From Flammeovirgaceae bacterium UBA5585 (GTDB lineage Bacteria > Bacteroidota > Bacteroidia > Cytophagales > Cyclobacteriaceae): DNA of 64,000 nucleotides. The DNA is taken from the NCBI GenBank assembly GCA_002425185.1, contig DILT01000010.1, positions 434,001-498,000 on the forward strand, written 5' to 3'. A model generated the notes under the pieces. That model saw nothing but the letters and a program-made list of their open reading frames with translations, had not been told where the DNA came from and made no database searches. How positions within the stretch are numbered: position 1 is the first letter of the stretch; every line of letters starts with the position of its first letter. Made by a program: the position numbers and the translations under genes. This document shows positions 50,134-57,220 of this stretch, piece after piece.

Positions 50134-50859
50134 TTATGGCTCATTATCCAAATTGTATAATTCTTGTAATGATATTTTTCCTTCGTAAATGGCTTTGCCT
50201 ACGATGACTCCAAATACCCCAATAGATTTTAATGCGTTAAGATCAGCAAGGGAACTCACGCCACCGCTGGCAATTAATTTTAGTGAGGGGTATGCCGAAA
50301 GTAATTTTTGATAAAGCGGGGTATTGGGTCCTTGTAACATGCCATCGGTGCTGATGTCGGTGCAGGTTACATACTGTATGCCCAGGCGCTGGTAGTTGGT
50401 TATAAAATCCCAAATGGATAGGGCGGAGGTCTCTGTCCAGCCATGTACAGCAATCATTTCATTTCGCACATCCGCACTGAGAATGATTTTTTCAGTTCCG
50501 AACTCGTCAATCCAGATACTCACCTTTTCGGGTTCTTTAACGGCAACGCTTCCCAGGTTCACCTGGTTTACACCTACTTCAAACAGTTGCCGGATTTCGG
50601 CTTTTGTTTTTATACCACCGCCAAAGTCGACATGAAGATTTGTGACCGAGCAGATTTCTTCAATAGTATTCCAGTTGATTACTTTACCGTGTTTGGCGCC
50701 ATCCAGATCAACCAGGTGAAGATTTTTCAGTCCGGCATCTTCAAAAGCTTTAGCCATGTCTACGGGGCTTTCGTGGTAGATTTTTTTCTGATTGTAATCA
50801 CCTTGTGAAAGCCTTACACACTTTCCGTCAATTATATCGATGGCCGGAATGATCTTCAT
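50134..50859 (-). CDS. hisA: HisA: ProFAR isomerase
   Basis: Converts N'-5'-ProFAR to PRFAR, the Amadori rearrangement of histidine synthesis. The 241-residue TIM barrel has the catalytic Asp in PAIDIIDGKCVRLSQGDY, VDFGGGIKTKAEI, the second Asp in ILSADVRNEMIAVHGW, TDISTDGMLQGPN and ASGGVSSLADL. It overlaps hisH by 4 bp upstream and is followed by the repeat-filled gap before hisF. Confidence 0.97.
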   Translation of the reverse strand: MKIIPAIDIIDGKCVRLSQGDYNQKKIYHESPVDMAKAFEDAGLKNLHLVDLDGAKHGKVINWNTIEEICSVTNLHVDFGGGIKTKAEIRQLFEVGVNQVNLGSVAVKEPEKVSIWIDEFGTEKIILSADVRNEMIAVHGWTETSALSIWDFITNYQRLGIQYVTCTDISTDGMLQGPNTPLYQKLLSAYPSLKLIASGGVSSLADLNALKSIGVFGVIVGKAIYEGKISLQELYNLDNEP

Positions 50860-51440
50860 AAGTCCAGAAAACTTTTAAGAATTTTTTCTCCGGCTTTAGC
50901 CGATTTCTCCGGGTGAAACTGCACGGCATAAAAATTATCCTTTTTCATAGCTGCGCTGAAAGGCAACGTGTAGTTGCAGATGGCTGTAGTAAAACCGTTT
51001 ACAGGCACATAATAGCTGTGTACAAAATATACGCTGCTGTTTTCTGCCGAACGATCAGGCCAGGAATTAGTAAGTGTAAGTTGGTTCCAACCCATGTGCG
51101 GAACCTTATTTTCTTTCGTTGGAATAAACTGTTTCACGGTTTCATCAAAAATACCGAGACAGGTGGTGTTGTTTTCTTCCGATGATCTGCACATGAGTTG
51201 CATGCCCAGGCAAATACCCAATACAGGTTGTTTGAGATTTTTGATTACCTGATCCAGTTTTTTTTCCTTCAGGTAGTTCATGGTTGTACTGGCTTCCCCA
51301 ACGCCCGGAAAAATCACCCTGTCAGCCGACTGAATTTTTTCAACGTTGTCTGTTACTTCAAAGTCAACGGCTAATCGCTCCAATGCATAGGACACGGATT
51401 GGATGTTGCCTGCGTTGTATTTTAGTAGTACTGTTTGCAT
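50856..51440 (-). CDS. hisH: Imidazole glycerol phosphate synthase, glutaminase subunit HisH
   Basis: HisH hydrolyses glutamine and channels ammonia to HisF. The 194-residue class I glutamine amidotransferase has the nucleophile GICLGMQLMCRS (Cys about 80) and the His/Glu pair in VQFHPEKSAKAG. It is coupled to hisA by a 4-bp overlap. Upstream, it is separated from hisB by a four-helix-bundle gene and low-complexity words. Confidence 0.97.
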   Translation of the reverse strand: MQTVLLKYNAGNIQSVSYALERLAVDFEVTDNVEKIQSADRVIFPGVGEASTTMNYLKEKKLDQVIKNLKQPVLGICLGMQLMCRSSEENNTTCLGIFDETVKQFIPTKENKVPHMGWNQLTLTNSWPDRSAENSSVYFVHSYYVPVNGFTTAICNYTLPFSAAMKKDNFYAVQFHPEKSAKAGEKILKSFLDL

Positions 51441-51480
51441 AAGTACGAATTGGGAATTACGAAGTACGAAGTTTTGAACG
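51441..51480. repeat. Low-complexity word repeat, left flank of four-helix-bundle gene
   Basis: AGTACGAATTGGGAATTACG and AAGTACGAAGTTTTGAACG words, repeating TACGAA. The inverse words (CTCGTACCTC) form the 14-bp tandem repeat on the other side of the gene (51841-51903). Confidence 0.5.
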
Positions 51481-51813
51481 TGCTGTTTTAATCGATTGAA
51501 CTGTAATTGCAGTTAGTTCATTGCCCTCTTTTATAAGTTCATTAATTTCAATTGACAGGTCTTGGTTAAAATGAAGAATCAGCTCAAGGAAATACACTGA
51601 CTCATCAATTTCTTCTTCGACAATCTTAAGTTTATTGATAAAATCTGCTGAGGATTTTCCGCGTAATGCAGCGCGATAATTGGCCCCTGTGGAACTTGAG
51701 CTTCTAATTAATTGATTGGAATAGGCACGATTAGCAGTTGTGCCGGGTAGCTTTTGTATAAGCTCAGCACAATGAATAGAAAATTCCTTAAACCGCTTTT
51801 TTAAATCTTGCAT
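51457..51813 (-). CDS. Four-helix-bundle protein (S23 / IVP family), third copy, inside the his operon
   Basis: A 118-residue helical protein with SNQLIRSSSSTGANYRAALR and SSADFINKLKIVEEEIDESV. It is closest to the copy between scoA and scoB. It has no known role in histidine synthesis, yet lies between hisH and hisB in the same orientation, 16 bp upstream of hisH and 87 bp downstream of hisB, and would be on the his transcript. Both flanks are low-complexity words in inverse orientation, consistent with insertion as a unit. Confidence 0.85.
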   Translation of the reverse strand: MQDLKKRFKEFSIHCAELIQKLPGTTANRAYSNQLIRSSSSTGANYRAALRGKSSADFINKLKIVEEEIDESVYFLELILHFNQDLSIEINELIKEGNELTAITVQSIKTARSKLRTS

Positions 51814-51840
51814 TTCAATTTAATTTTCAACTTGTTTTTC

Positions 51841-51903
51841 AACCTCGTACCTCCAACCTCGTACCTCCAACCTCGTACCTCTAACCTCGTACCTCTAACC
51901 TCA
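51841..51903. repeat. 14-bp tandem repeat at the hisB stop
   Basis: Four consecutive copies of AACCTCGTACCTC(C/T) (51841-51896) and a partial fifth that ends in the hisB stop codon. Unit changes from ...TCC to ...TCT in the last two copies. It is not a CRISPR: there are no unique spacers. Confidence 0.85.
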
Positions 51904-53016
51904 TATTACTCCCTTTGTACTCGGCAATTCACTTCCTTCTTTTTTCACGGCCATTTTAATTGCTTTGGCAAAGGCTTTAAAAATGGCTTCTATTTTATGA
52001 TGCTCATTTGTGCCTTCAGCTTTTATATTCAGGTTGCATTTGGCTGTATCAGAAAATGATTTGAAGAAATGTAAAAACATTTCCGTAGGCATTTCTCCGA
52101 TTTTTTCGCGTTTGAATTCCGCTTCCCAAGCCAGCCAGGGCCTTCCTCCAAAATCAATAGCCACTTGTGCCAGGCAATCATCCATGGGCAATAAAAAGCC
52201 GTAACGTTCGATACCACGTTTGTCACCCAGTGCTTTTAAGAAAGTTTCACCCAATGCCAAAGCAGTGTCTTCAATGGTATGGTGCTCGTCAATATGCAAA
52301 TCTCCTTTTACGGAAATAACCAGATCAATATTTCCATGCCGTGCCAGTTGATCCAGCATGTGATCGAAAAAGGCAAGGCCTGTTTGTATCGATGATTTGC
52401 CTGAGCCATCCAGGTTAAGGTCAATCCTGATGTCTGTTTCTTTAGTCGTTCTTCTTACACTGGCTTTTCGATCGGGCTTGCTTAGCAACCTGTAGATGTC
52501 TGACCATGATGTAGTGATCAGATTACAATAAGTCTCCAGATTTGCTTCCTTTATTTTCAGTTCCAGTGAACCATTGTTGATCAGGATTGCTTTGCTGGTG
52601 AGATTTTTTGCCAGTTCAACATCGGTAAGCCTGTCGCCAATTACATACGAATTTTTCAGGTCGTAGTTACCATCGAAAAATTCATGTAACATTCCGATGC
52701 CCGGCTTGCGGGTGGGTTTGTTTTCATGCGGAAAAGACCGGTCAATAAATATTTTCGAAAAGCTGATGCCTTCATTTTCCAGGGTTTTCAGCATTTTGGT
52801 GTGGGCAGGCCAGAACGTTTCTTCAGGAAATCTTTCTGTACCTAAACCGTCCTGGTTGGTAACCATTACCAATTCAAAATCACTTTCGCTGACGATTTTA
52901 CTAAGCCATGAAATTACGCCCGGGTAAAACTCCAGTTTTTCCAGGCTGTCGATTTGTTCATCGGGTGGCTCCAGGATGAGTGTTCCGTCACGGTCTATAA
53001 ATAATACACGCTTCAT
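51901..53016 (-). CDS. hisB: Bifunctional histidinol-phosphatase / imidazoleglycerol-phosphate dehydratase
   Basis: Covers two steps of histidine synthesis. The 371-residue fusion has an N-terminal HAD phosphatase (about 1-165; FIDRDGTLILEPPDE, VMVTNQDGLG, YVIGDRLTDVELAKNL) and a C-terminal dehydratase (about 180-371; LNLDGSGKSSIQTGLAFFDHML, DEHHTIEDTALALGE, HHKIEAIFKAFAKAI). Its start overlaps the hisC stop by 4 bp. The stop codon forms the end of a 14-bp tandem repeat, so the extreme C-terminus (PSTKGVI) is next to repeat DNA. Confidence 0.97.
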   Translation of the reverse strand: MKRVLFIDRDGTLILEPPDEQIDSLEKLEFYPGVISWLSKIVSESDFELVMVTNQDGLGTERFPEETFWPAHTKMLKTLENEGISFSKIFIDRSFPHENKPTRKPGIGMLHEFFDGNYDLKNSYVIGDRLTDVELAKNLTSKAILINNGSLELKIKEANLETYCNLITTSWSDIYRLLSKPDRKASVRRTTKETDIRIDLNLDGSGKSSIQTGLAFFDHMLDQLARHGNIDLVISVKGDLHIDEHHTIEDTALALGETFLKALGDKRGIERYGFLLPMDDCLAQVAIDFGGRPWLAWEAEFKREKIGEMPTEMFLHFFKSFSDTAKCNLNIKAEGTNEHHKIEAIFKAFAKAIKMAVKKEGSELPSTKGVI

Positions 53017-54041
53017 AGTGTCTTTAATGTTTCAATGAGTTTACTGTTTTCTTCCGGTGTGCCCACCGTTATGCGAAGGCAGTCATCACACAATACCACT
53101 GTGGAACGGTCGCGTACAATGATGCTATGGTCAATCAGTTGATTGTATACTTTTTTTGCATACTTTATTTTAACCAACACAAAGTTGGCATCGGTGGGGT
53201 ATACATTCAGCACAGTTGGAATAGCCTGTAATTGTTTAATTAGAAGTAGACGTTGCTCCAGAATTTCTTTCACCTGTCTGTCCTTCTCTTTTACAGAAGA
53301 AATTTCTTCCAACGCAGTATTTTGTGTGAGTATATTGATGTTGTACGGGTACTTTATTTTATTCAGTACTGAAATAATTTCTTCTGAGGCAAAGGCCATC
53401 CCAAGCCTTAGCCCTGCTAATCCCCATGATTTGGAGAAGGTTTGGAGGACAACCAGGTTCGGGTATTTGCCGAGGGAAGGAAGGAATCCCTCCGCGTTAG
53501 CGAAATCAATATAAGCTTCGTCAACTACTACGATGCCTTTGAAGCTTGTAATGAGTGTGGAAATCTTTTCTTTTGATAGCAAATTTCCTGAAGGATTATT
53601 TGGTGAACACAGGAAGATGACTTTAACTGAACCGTCAAGATTGGCTTGAAGGGCGTTAAGGTCAAGATCGAAATCAACGGTAAGGTTAACTTTTTTAATC
53701 TTTACATCATTGACTCCGGCACAAACCGAATACATGCCATAGGTCGGCTCTGTTATCAGAATGGAATCCTTTCCGGGCTCACAAAACGCACGGATGATCA
53801 GGTCGATAGCTTCATCGCTTCCGTTTCCCAAAAATATTTTTGATGGCGCTATACTTTTAATTTCGCTAATCCGTGTTTTAAGTTTTTTCTGCAGCGGATC
53901 GGGATAGCGGTTATACGGTGATGGATATGGATTTTCATTGGCGTCCAGGTAAACCTCTGCTGTTCCCTTAAACTCATCACGCGCAGTGGAGTAGGGACTA
54001 AGTTTTTGAATGTTTTTTCTAACTAATGAAAGTATATCCAT
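53013..54041 (-). CDS. hisC: Histidinol-phosphate aminotransferase
   Basis: PLP-dependent enzyme converting imidazole acetol phosphate to histidinol phosphate. The 342-residue protein has LDANENPYPSPYNRYPDP, FLGNGSDEAIDLIIRAF, FLCSPNNPSGN, VVDEAYIDFA and the PLP lysine in TFSKSWGLAGLRLGM. It overlaps hisB by 4 bp and follows hisD after 30 bp of AATTAACTAATAACGATTAACG-type words. Confidence 0.97.
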   Translation of the reverse strand: MDILSLVRKNIQKLSPYSTARDEFKGTAEVYLDANENPYPSPYNRYPDPLQKKLKTRISEIKSIAPSKIFLGNGSDEAIDLIIRAFCEPGKDSILITEPTYGMYSVCAGVNDVKIKKVNLTVDFDLDLNALQANLDGSVKVIFLCSPNNPSGNLLSKEKISTLITSFKGIVVVDEAYIDFANAEGFLPSLGKYPNLVVLQTFSKSWGLAGLRLGMAFASEEIISVLNKIKYPYNINILTQNTALEEISSVKEKDRQVKEILEQRLLLIKQLQAIPTVLNVYPTDANFVLVKIKYAKKVYNQLIDHSIIVRDRSTVVLCDDCLRITVGTPEENSKLIETLKTL

Positions 54042-54071
54042 GCTATTCTCGTACCAATTAACTAATAACGA

Positions 54072-55355
54072 TTAACGAATTGAATCCAGTCTCACACGTA
54101 TAGCCTGTTTATGGGCTTGTAGTTCTTCAGCCTCGGCCATAACCTCAACCACTGGCCCAATATTTTTTATGCCGCTTTCCGATATTTTCTGAAAAGTGAT
54201 GTACTTCAAAAAACTTTCAACTGACACACCGGCATAGGCTTTGGCATATCCATTAGTAGGCAATGTGTGGTTTGTACCTGAGGCGTAGTCTCCGGCTGCT
54301 TCGGGTGTATAATTTCCGATAAAGACGGAGCCGGCATTGATAATTTTTTCAGAAAGTCCATCTGCATTTCTAGTATTGACAATAAGATGTTCAGGTGCGT
54401 AAGTGTTTATAAAATCGAGCGCTTCTGTTTCAGATTCAATAATGATCGTACGACTGTTTAACAAGGCCTGTTCAGCAACGGCCTTTCGTGGAAGGGCGGA
54501 CAGCTGTTTTTTTAGCTCATCATTAATTTTTTCCAGCAATGATCCATTCGGTAGTACCAGGATCACCTGGCTGTCGGCACCATGTTCAGCCTGCGATAAC
54601 AGATCCGCTGCAACAAAGGAAGGCGTAGCGGTTTCATCGGCCCACACCAACACCTCACTGGGGCCGGCCGGCATATCGATGGCCACACCGTCCTGGTTCA
54701 CCAGTTGTTTGGCTTTGGTAACGTATTGATTACCCGGCCCGAAAATTTTGTATACGTTGGGGATGCTTTCTGTTCCGTAGGCTAATGCACCGATGGCCTG
54801 AGCACCTCCGGCTTTAAATATTTTGGTCACGCCCGTTAGTTGTGCTGCAACTAAAATGGCCGGGTGAATATTTCCTTGCTTATCAGGTGGGGAACAGAGT
54901 ATAACCTCTGTGCATCCGGCCAGCCGGGCAGGAATGGCTAACATCAAAACTGTAGAGAACAGAGGCGCAGTTCCTCCTGGAATGTAGATACCAACTTTTT
55001 CAATGGCTATTCCTTTTCGCCAGCACTGTACACCGGGCATGGTTTCCGTAACAACTACTTCCCGCAGTTGAGCTTGGTGGAATTTTTCGATGTTGGATGC
55101 AGCTGTTTCAATAGCTTTCTTCAACGCAGGGTTAAGTGAACGTGAAGCACGTTGAATTTCTTCTTCGGTTACGTGAAGCGTGCTGATCTCCACCTGATCA
55201 TATTGTTTCGTAAATTCTTTTAACGCAAAATCCCCGCTCTTCTTAACCCGTGCTAAAATATTCTTAACAGAACTTTCCAGAAACTCCAGTTGTAGTTGCG
55301 GACGCTCGCACAATTGCGGCCAGGTATTTCGGGATGGGTTGGTGTATAGTTTCAT
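54072..55355 (-). CDS. hisD: Histidinol dehydrogenase
   Basis: Zinc enzyme that oxidises histidinol to histidine in two NAD-dependent steps. The 427-residue protein has IPGGTAPLFSTVLMLAIPA, GPGNQYVTKAKQLV, DMPAGPSEVLVWADE, LSQAEHGADSQV (zinc ligands and base) and NHTLPTNGYAKAY. The length is normal. It is separated from hisG by 61 bp of low-complexity GTACTTCGTA words. Confidence 0.97.
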   Translation of the reverse strand: MKLYTNPSRNTWPQLCERPQLQLEFLESSVKNILARVKKSGDFALKEFTKQYDQVEISTLHVTEEEIQRASRSLNPALKKAIETAASNIEKFHQAQLREVVVTETMPGVQCWRKGIAIEKVGIYIPGGTAPLFSTVLMLAIPARLAGCTEVILCSPPDKQGNIHPAILVAAQLTGVTKIFKAGGAQAIGALAYGTESIPNVYKIFGPGNQYVTKAKQLVNQDGVAIDMPAGPSEVLVWADETATPSFVAADLLSQAEHGADSQVILVLPNGSLLEKINDELKKQLSALPRKAVAEQALLNSRTIIIESETEALDFINTYAPEHLIVNTRNADGLSEKIINAGSVFIGNYTPEAAGDYASGTNHTLPTNGYAKAYAGVSVESFLKYITFQKISESGIKNIGPVVEVMAEAEELQAHKQAIRVRLDSIR

Positions 55356-55356
55356 T

Positions 55357-55415
55357 TTGTTTGGTTGTTCGTTCTTCGTTGTTCGTACTTCGTACCTTGT
55401 ACTTCGTATTTCCTC
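55357..55415. repeat. Low-complexity word repeat between hisG and hisD
   Basis: TTGGTTGTTCGTTCTTCGTT, GTTCGTACTTCGTACC and TTGTACTTCGTATTTCC: overlapping degenerate repeats of TTCGT/GTACTTCGTA. No gene or hairpin of note. Confidence 0.6.
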
Positions 55416-55416
55416 A

Positions 55417-56280
55417 CTACTTAATCATTTTCTCAATCGGTATAACCAATATACCCTGGGCGCCCAGCGCTTTCAGTTGATCGATCTTTTCCCAAAAATC
55501 ATTTTCATCTACCACCGAGTGCAGCGAACTCCAGCCTTCCTTTCCTAACGGCAGTATTGTCGGACTTTTCATGCCGGGTATCACGTTGGTGATAGCCTCG
55601 ATTGATTCGTTCGGGCAATTCAATAAGATATACTTGTTGTTACGAGCCTGTTGAACCGCCTCAATCCGGAACAAAAGCTTGTCGAGGATGACTTGCTTTG
55701 ATTTTTCCAACGCAGTTCGCGAAACCAGAATCGCTTCTGATTTCATCACCAGTTCTACCTCTTTTAATCCGTTGCTCAAAAGGGTGCTGCCGGTGCTCAC
55801 AATGTCACAAATCGCATCAGCCAACCCAATGCCGGGAGCAATTTCAACAGAACCACTGATTTCGTGAATGCCGGCCTTTATGTTGTTTTTCTTCAGGTAA
55901 TCGCTGACGATGTTGGGGTAGGAGGTGGCGATATTTTTTCCTTCAAACCACGTGAGGCCGGTGTAGTGTTCGGATCTTGGAATGGCCAATGCCAGACGGC
56001 ATTTTGAAAAGTCCAGCCGCTTAATAATGTCGCCTTTCTTCTGTTTTTCGATAAAAACATTTTCGCCAATAATGCCGGCATCGGCTACACCGTCTTCAAT
56101 GTATTGCGGAATATCGTCATCACGCAAAAAGAGCACTTCAATTGGGAAATTACCGGCTTGTGTTTTCAGTTGGTCTTTTCCGTTGCTGATGTTCAGGCCG
56201 CAATCTTTCAGAAGCTTCAGTGATCCTTCCTGCAAGCGACCTGATTTTTGAATGGCGATTCGTAGTATGTTGTTCTTCAT
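55417..56280 (-). CDS. hisG: ATP phosphoribosyltransferase, long form HisG
   Basis: First and committed step of histidine synthesis, joining ATP and PRPP. The 287-residue protein is the long form: two periplasmic-binding-protein-like domains (RIAIQKSGRLQEGSLKLL; GVADAGIIGENVF; IADAICDIVSTGSTL-like segment) and a C-terminal ACT-like regulatory domain (about 210-287, PGMKSPTILPLGKEGWSSLH) for feedback by histidine. It heads the operon, and its expression is probably set by the attenuator at 56360-56495. Confidence 0.96.
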   Translation of the reverse strand: MKNNILRIAIQKSGRLQEGSLKLLKDCGLNISNGKDQLKTQAGNFPIEVLFLRDDDIPQYIEDGVADAGIIGENVFIEKQKKGDIIKRLDFSKCRLALAIPRSEHYTGLTWFEGKNIATSYPNIVSDYLKKNNIKAGIHEISGSVEIAPGIGLADAICDIVSTGSTLLSNGLKEVELVMKSEAILVSRTALEKSKQVILDKLLFRIEAVQQARNNKYILLNCPNESIEAITNVIPGMKSPTILPLGKEGWSSLHSVVDENDFWEKIDQLKALGAQGILVIPIEKMIK

Positions 56281-56311
56281 AATGTTGTTTACTGTTTGTA
56301 AACCGCTCCCT

Positions 56312-56363
56312 TTCCCCTCTCCTAAAAGGAGAGGGTGTCCGAAGGACGGGGTGAGGTTTAAAA
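56312..56363. repeat. GGAGAGGG...GGGTGAGG dispersed repeat, copy 1
   Basis: Hairpin CCCTCTCCT-AAA-AGGAGAGGG (56315-56335), then TGTCCGAAGGACGGGGTGAGG and a T/A run. A second copy at 58453-58502 has a 16-bp insertion after AAGGAC. It lies between the his attenuator and hisG, in the transcribed leader. Confidence 0.65.
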
Positions 56364-56396
56364 AAAAAGGCCTGCCGTTATCGCGGCAAGCCTTTT
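56360..56396 (-). terminator. Attenuator terminator of the his operon
   Basis: On the minus strand AAAAGGCTTGCCG pairs with CGGCAGGCCTTTT (13 bp, one G-T) around a CGATAA loop, followed by a run of nine T. It begins 21 nt after the stop of the His-rich leader peptide and lies 80 bp before hisG, with no full gene in front of it, so its role must be conditional termination. Its 5' arm is also complementary to leader codons 20-23 (56428-56438). Confidence 0.88.
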
Positions 56397-56417
56397 CTCA
56401 AAGTCTTTATAGTTTAG

Positions 56418-56495
56418 TTAAAACATAAACCTGCCACGAATCGTGTTAGAAACATGATGATGGTGGTGATTGTTTATGATTAACGCGTTGTTCAT
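56418..56495 (-). CDS. hisL: His leader peptide (25 residues, five consecutive His codons)
   Basis: A 25-codon ORF on the minus strand reads MNNALIINN, then His-His-His-His-His (codons 10-14, 56454-56468), then VSNTIRGRFMF and stop. Codons 20-23 (CGTGGCAGGTT, 56428-56438) can pair over 11 bp, counting G-U, with GGCTTGCCGCG at 56382-56392, the 5' arm of the terminator that follows. A ribosome stalled at the His codons for lack of charged tRNA(His) would leave this segment free and so allow an antiterminator; a ribosome reaching the stop would cover it. This is the classical attenuation design. Confidence 0.9.
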   Translation of the reverse strand: MNNALIINNHHHHHVSNTIRGRFMF

Positions 56496-56503
56496 TTCGT
56501 GAG

Positions 56504-56535
56504 CAAATAAAGGTAACTATTGCGAGTTGGCCAAA
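56504..56535 (-). promoter_or_regulatory. Candidate promoter of the his operon
   Basis: TTTG (56532-56535) and TTTATTTG (56504-56511; one mismatch to TAnnTTTG) lie 20 bp apart on the minus strand, inside the last codons of the upstream DUF3592 gene. The predicted transcript start at about 56497 would put the leader peptide ATG within 2-3 nt of the 5' end, an almost leaderless start. Confidence 0.5.
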
Positions 56536-57167
56536 CTTCTTTTGATTTTTCTAGAGACGACCAGTAAACCAAGGCTGAAGACCAGAAAGAAGGTTCCGAA
56601 TCCCGCGAACATGGTGCTGAGCATATAGCGTTCCGAAAAGGAGTCAATGATGGCAACATCCGGGTTTTCAGGATTTACCAGTAACCGAACCTCTTCGCCT
56701 AACAGGTAATCGGGTGGAGAGGCATACATGGAACTTTCGTAACGTTTTACCTCATTATTCCAGGTATATTCTACTACGGGCGCTTGCGATCCGCTTTCAT
56801 TTTCTTTAAAGGCAACTACCGTCCCGGTAATGCTCGCTGCGTCTCCGGTGTAACTGTTAAAGTAAACCAGCAAGCCGATGGCTATGGCATAGAATGCAAA
56901 GGTGAAAATGAGGAAGAACACCATAAGCGCACGCATACCAAATACAATACAGCCGCCACCCTGACTTTTTACCAGGGCAATTTGCTCAGCAATGTTAGGG
57001 GGAAAACTTTTCGCTTCCGGATGCTCCAGTTCAATAGCCTGAATCAACTTCTCGGCATCATCCGGCCCGACCTGAAACTTTTCCATGAGCAGTTCTTTAG
57101 CTTCGGCACGCTGGCCCCGTTGCAAAATGGCAATAACTTGTTGCTTAATTTCAAGGTTTATACTCAT
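56517..57167 (-). CDS. DUF3592-like membrane protein
   Basis: A 216-residue protein with a helical N-terminal part (about 1-60; KQQVIAILQRGQRAEAKELL, reminiscent of ribosomal L7/L12-type helices), a TM segment (about 78-100), an extracytoplasmic beta domain (ITGTVVAFKENESGSQAPVVEY, here split) with the DUF3592-like VRLLVNPENPDVAIIDSF, and a second TM segment near the C-terminus. Function unknown. The ATG at 57167 is chosen because the upstream extension runs across the divergent gene start. Its end overlaps the his promoter. Confidence 0.78.
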   Translation of the reverse strand: MSINLEIKQQVIAILQRGQRAEAKELLMEKFQVGPDDAEKLIQAIELEHPEAKSFPPNIAEQIALVKSQGGGCIVFGMRALMVFFLIFTFAFYAIAIGLLVYFNSYTGDAASITGTVVAFKENESGSQAPVVEYTWNNEVKRYESSMYASPPDYLLGEEVRLLVNPENPDVAIIDSFSERYMLSTMFAGFGTFFLVFSLGLLVVSRKIKRSLANSQ

Positions 57168-57220
57168 GGCAATGTTTAGCGTTAAATTAATGATTTTTGT
57201 GAGAAATGAGACGAACAACA

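Noticed and set aside
51841..51903. Possible CRISPR array
   Set aside because: The 14-bp units are directly tandem, with no spacers.
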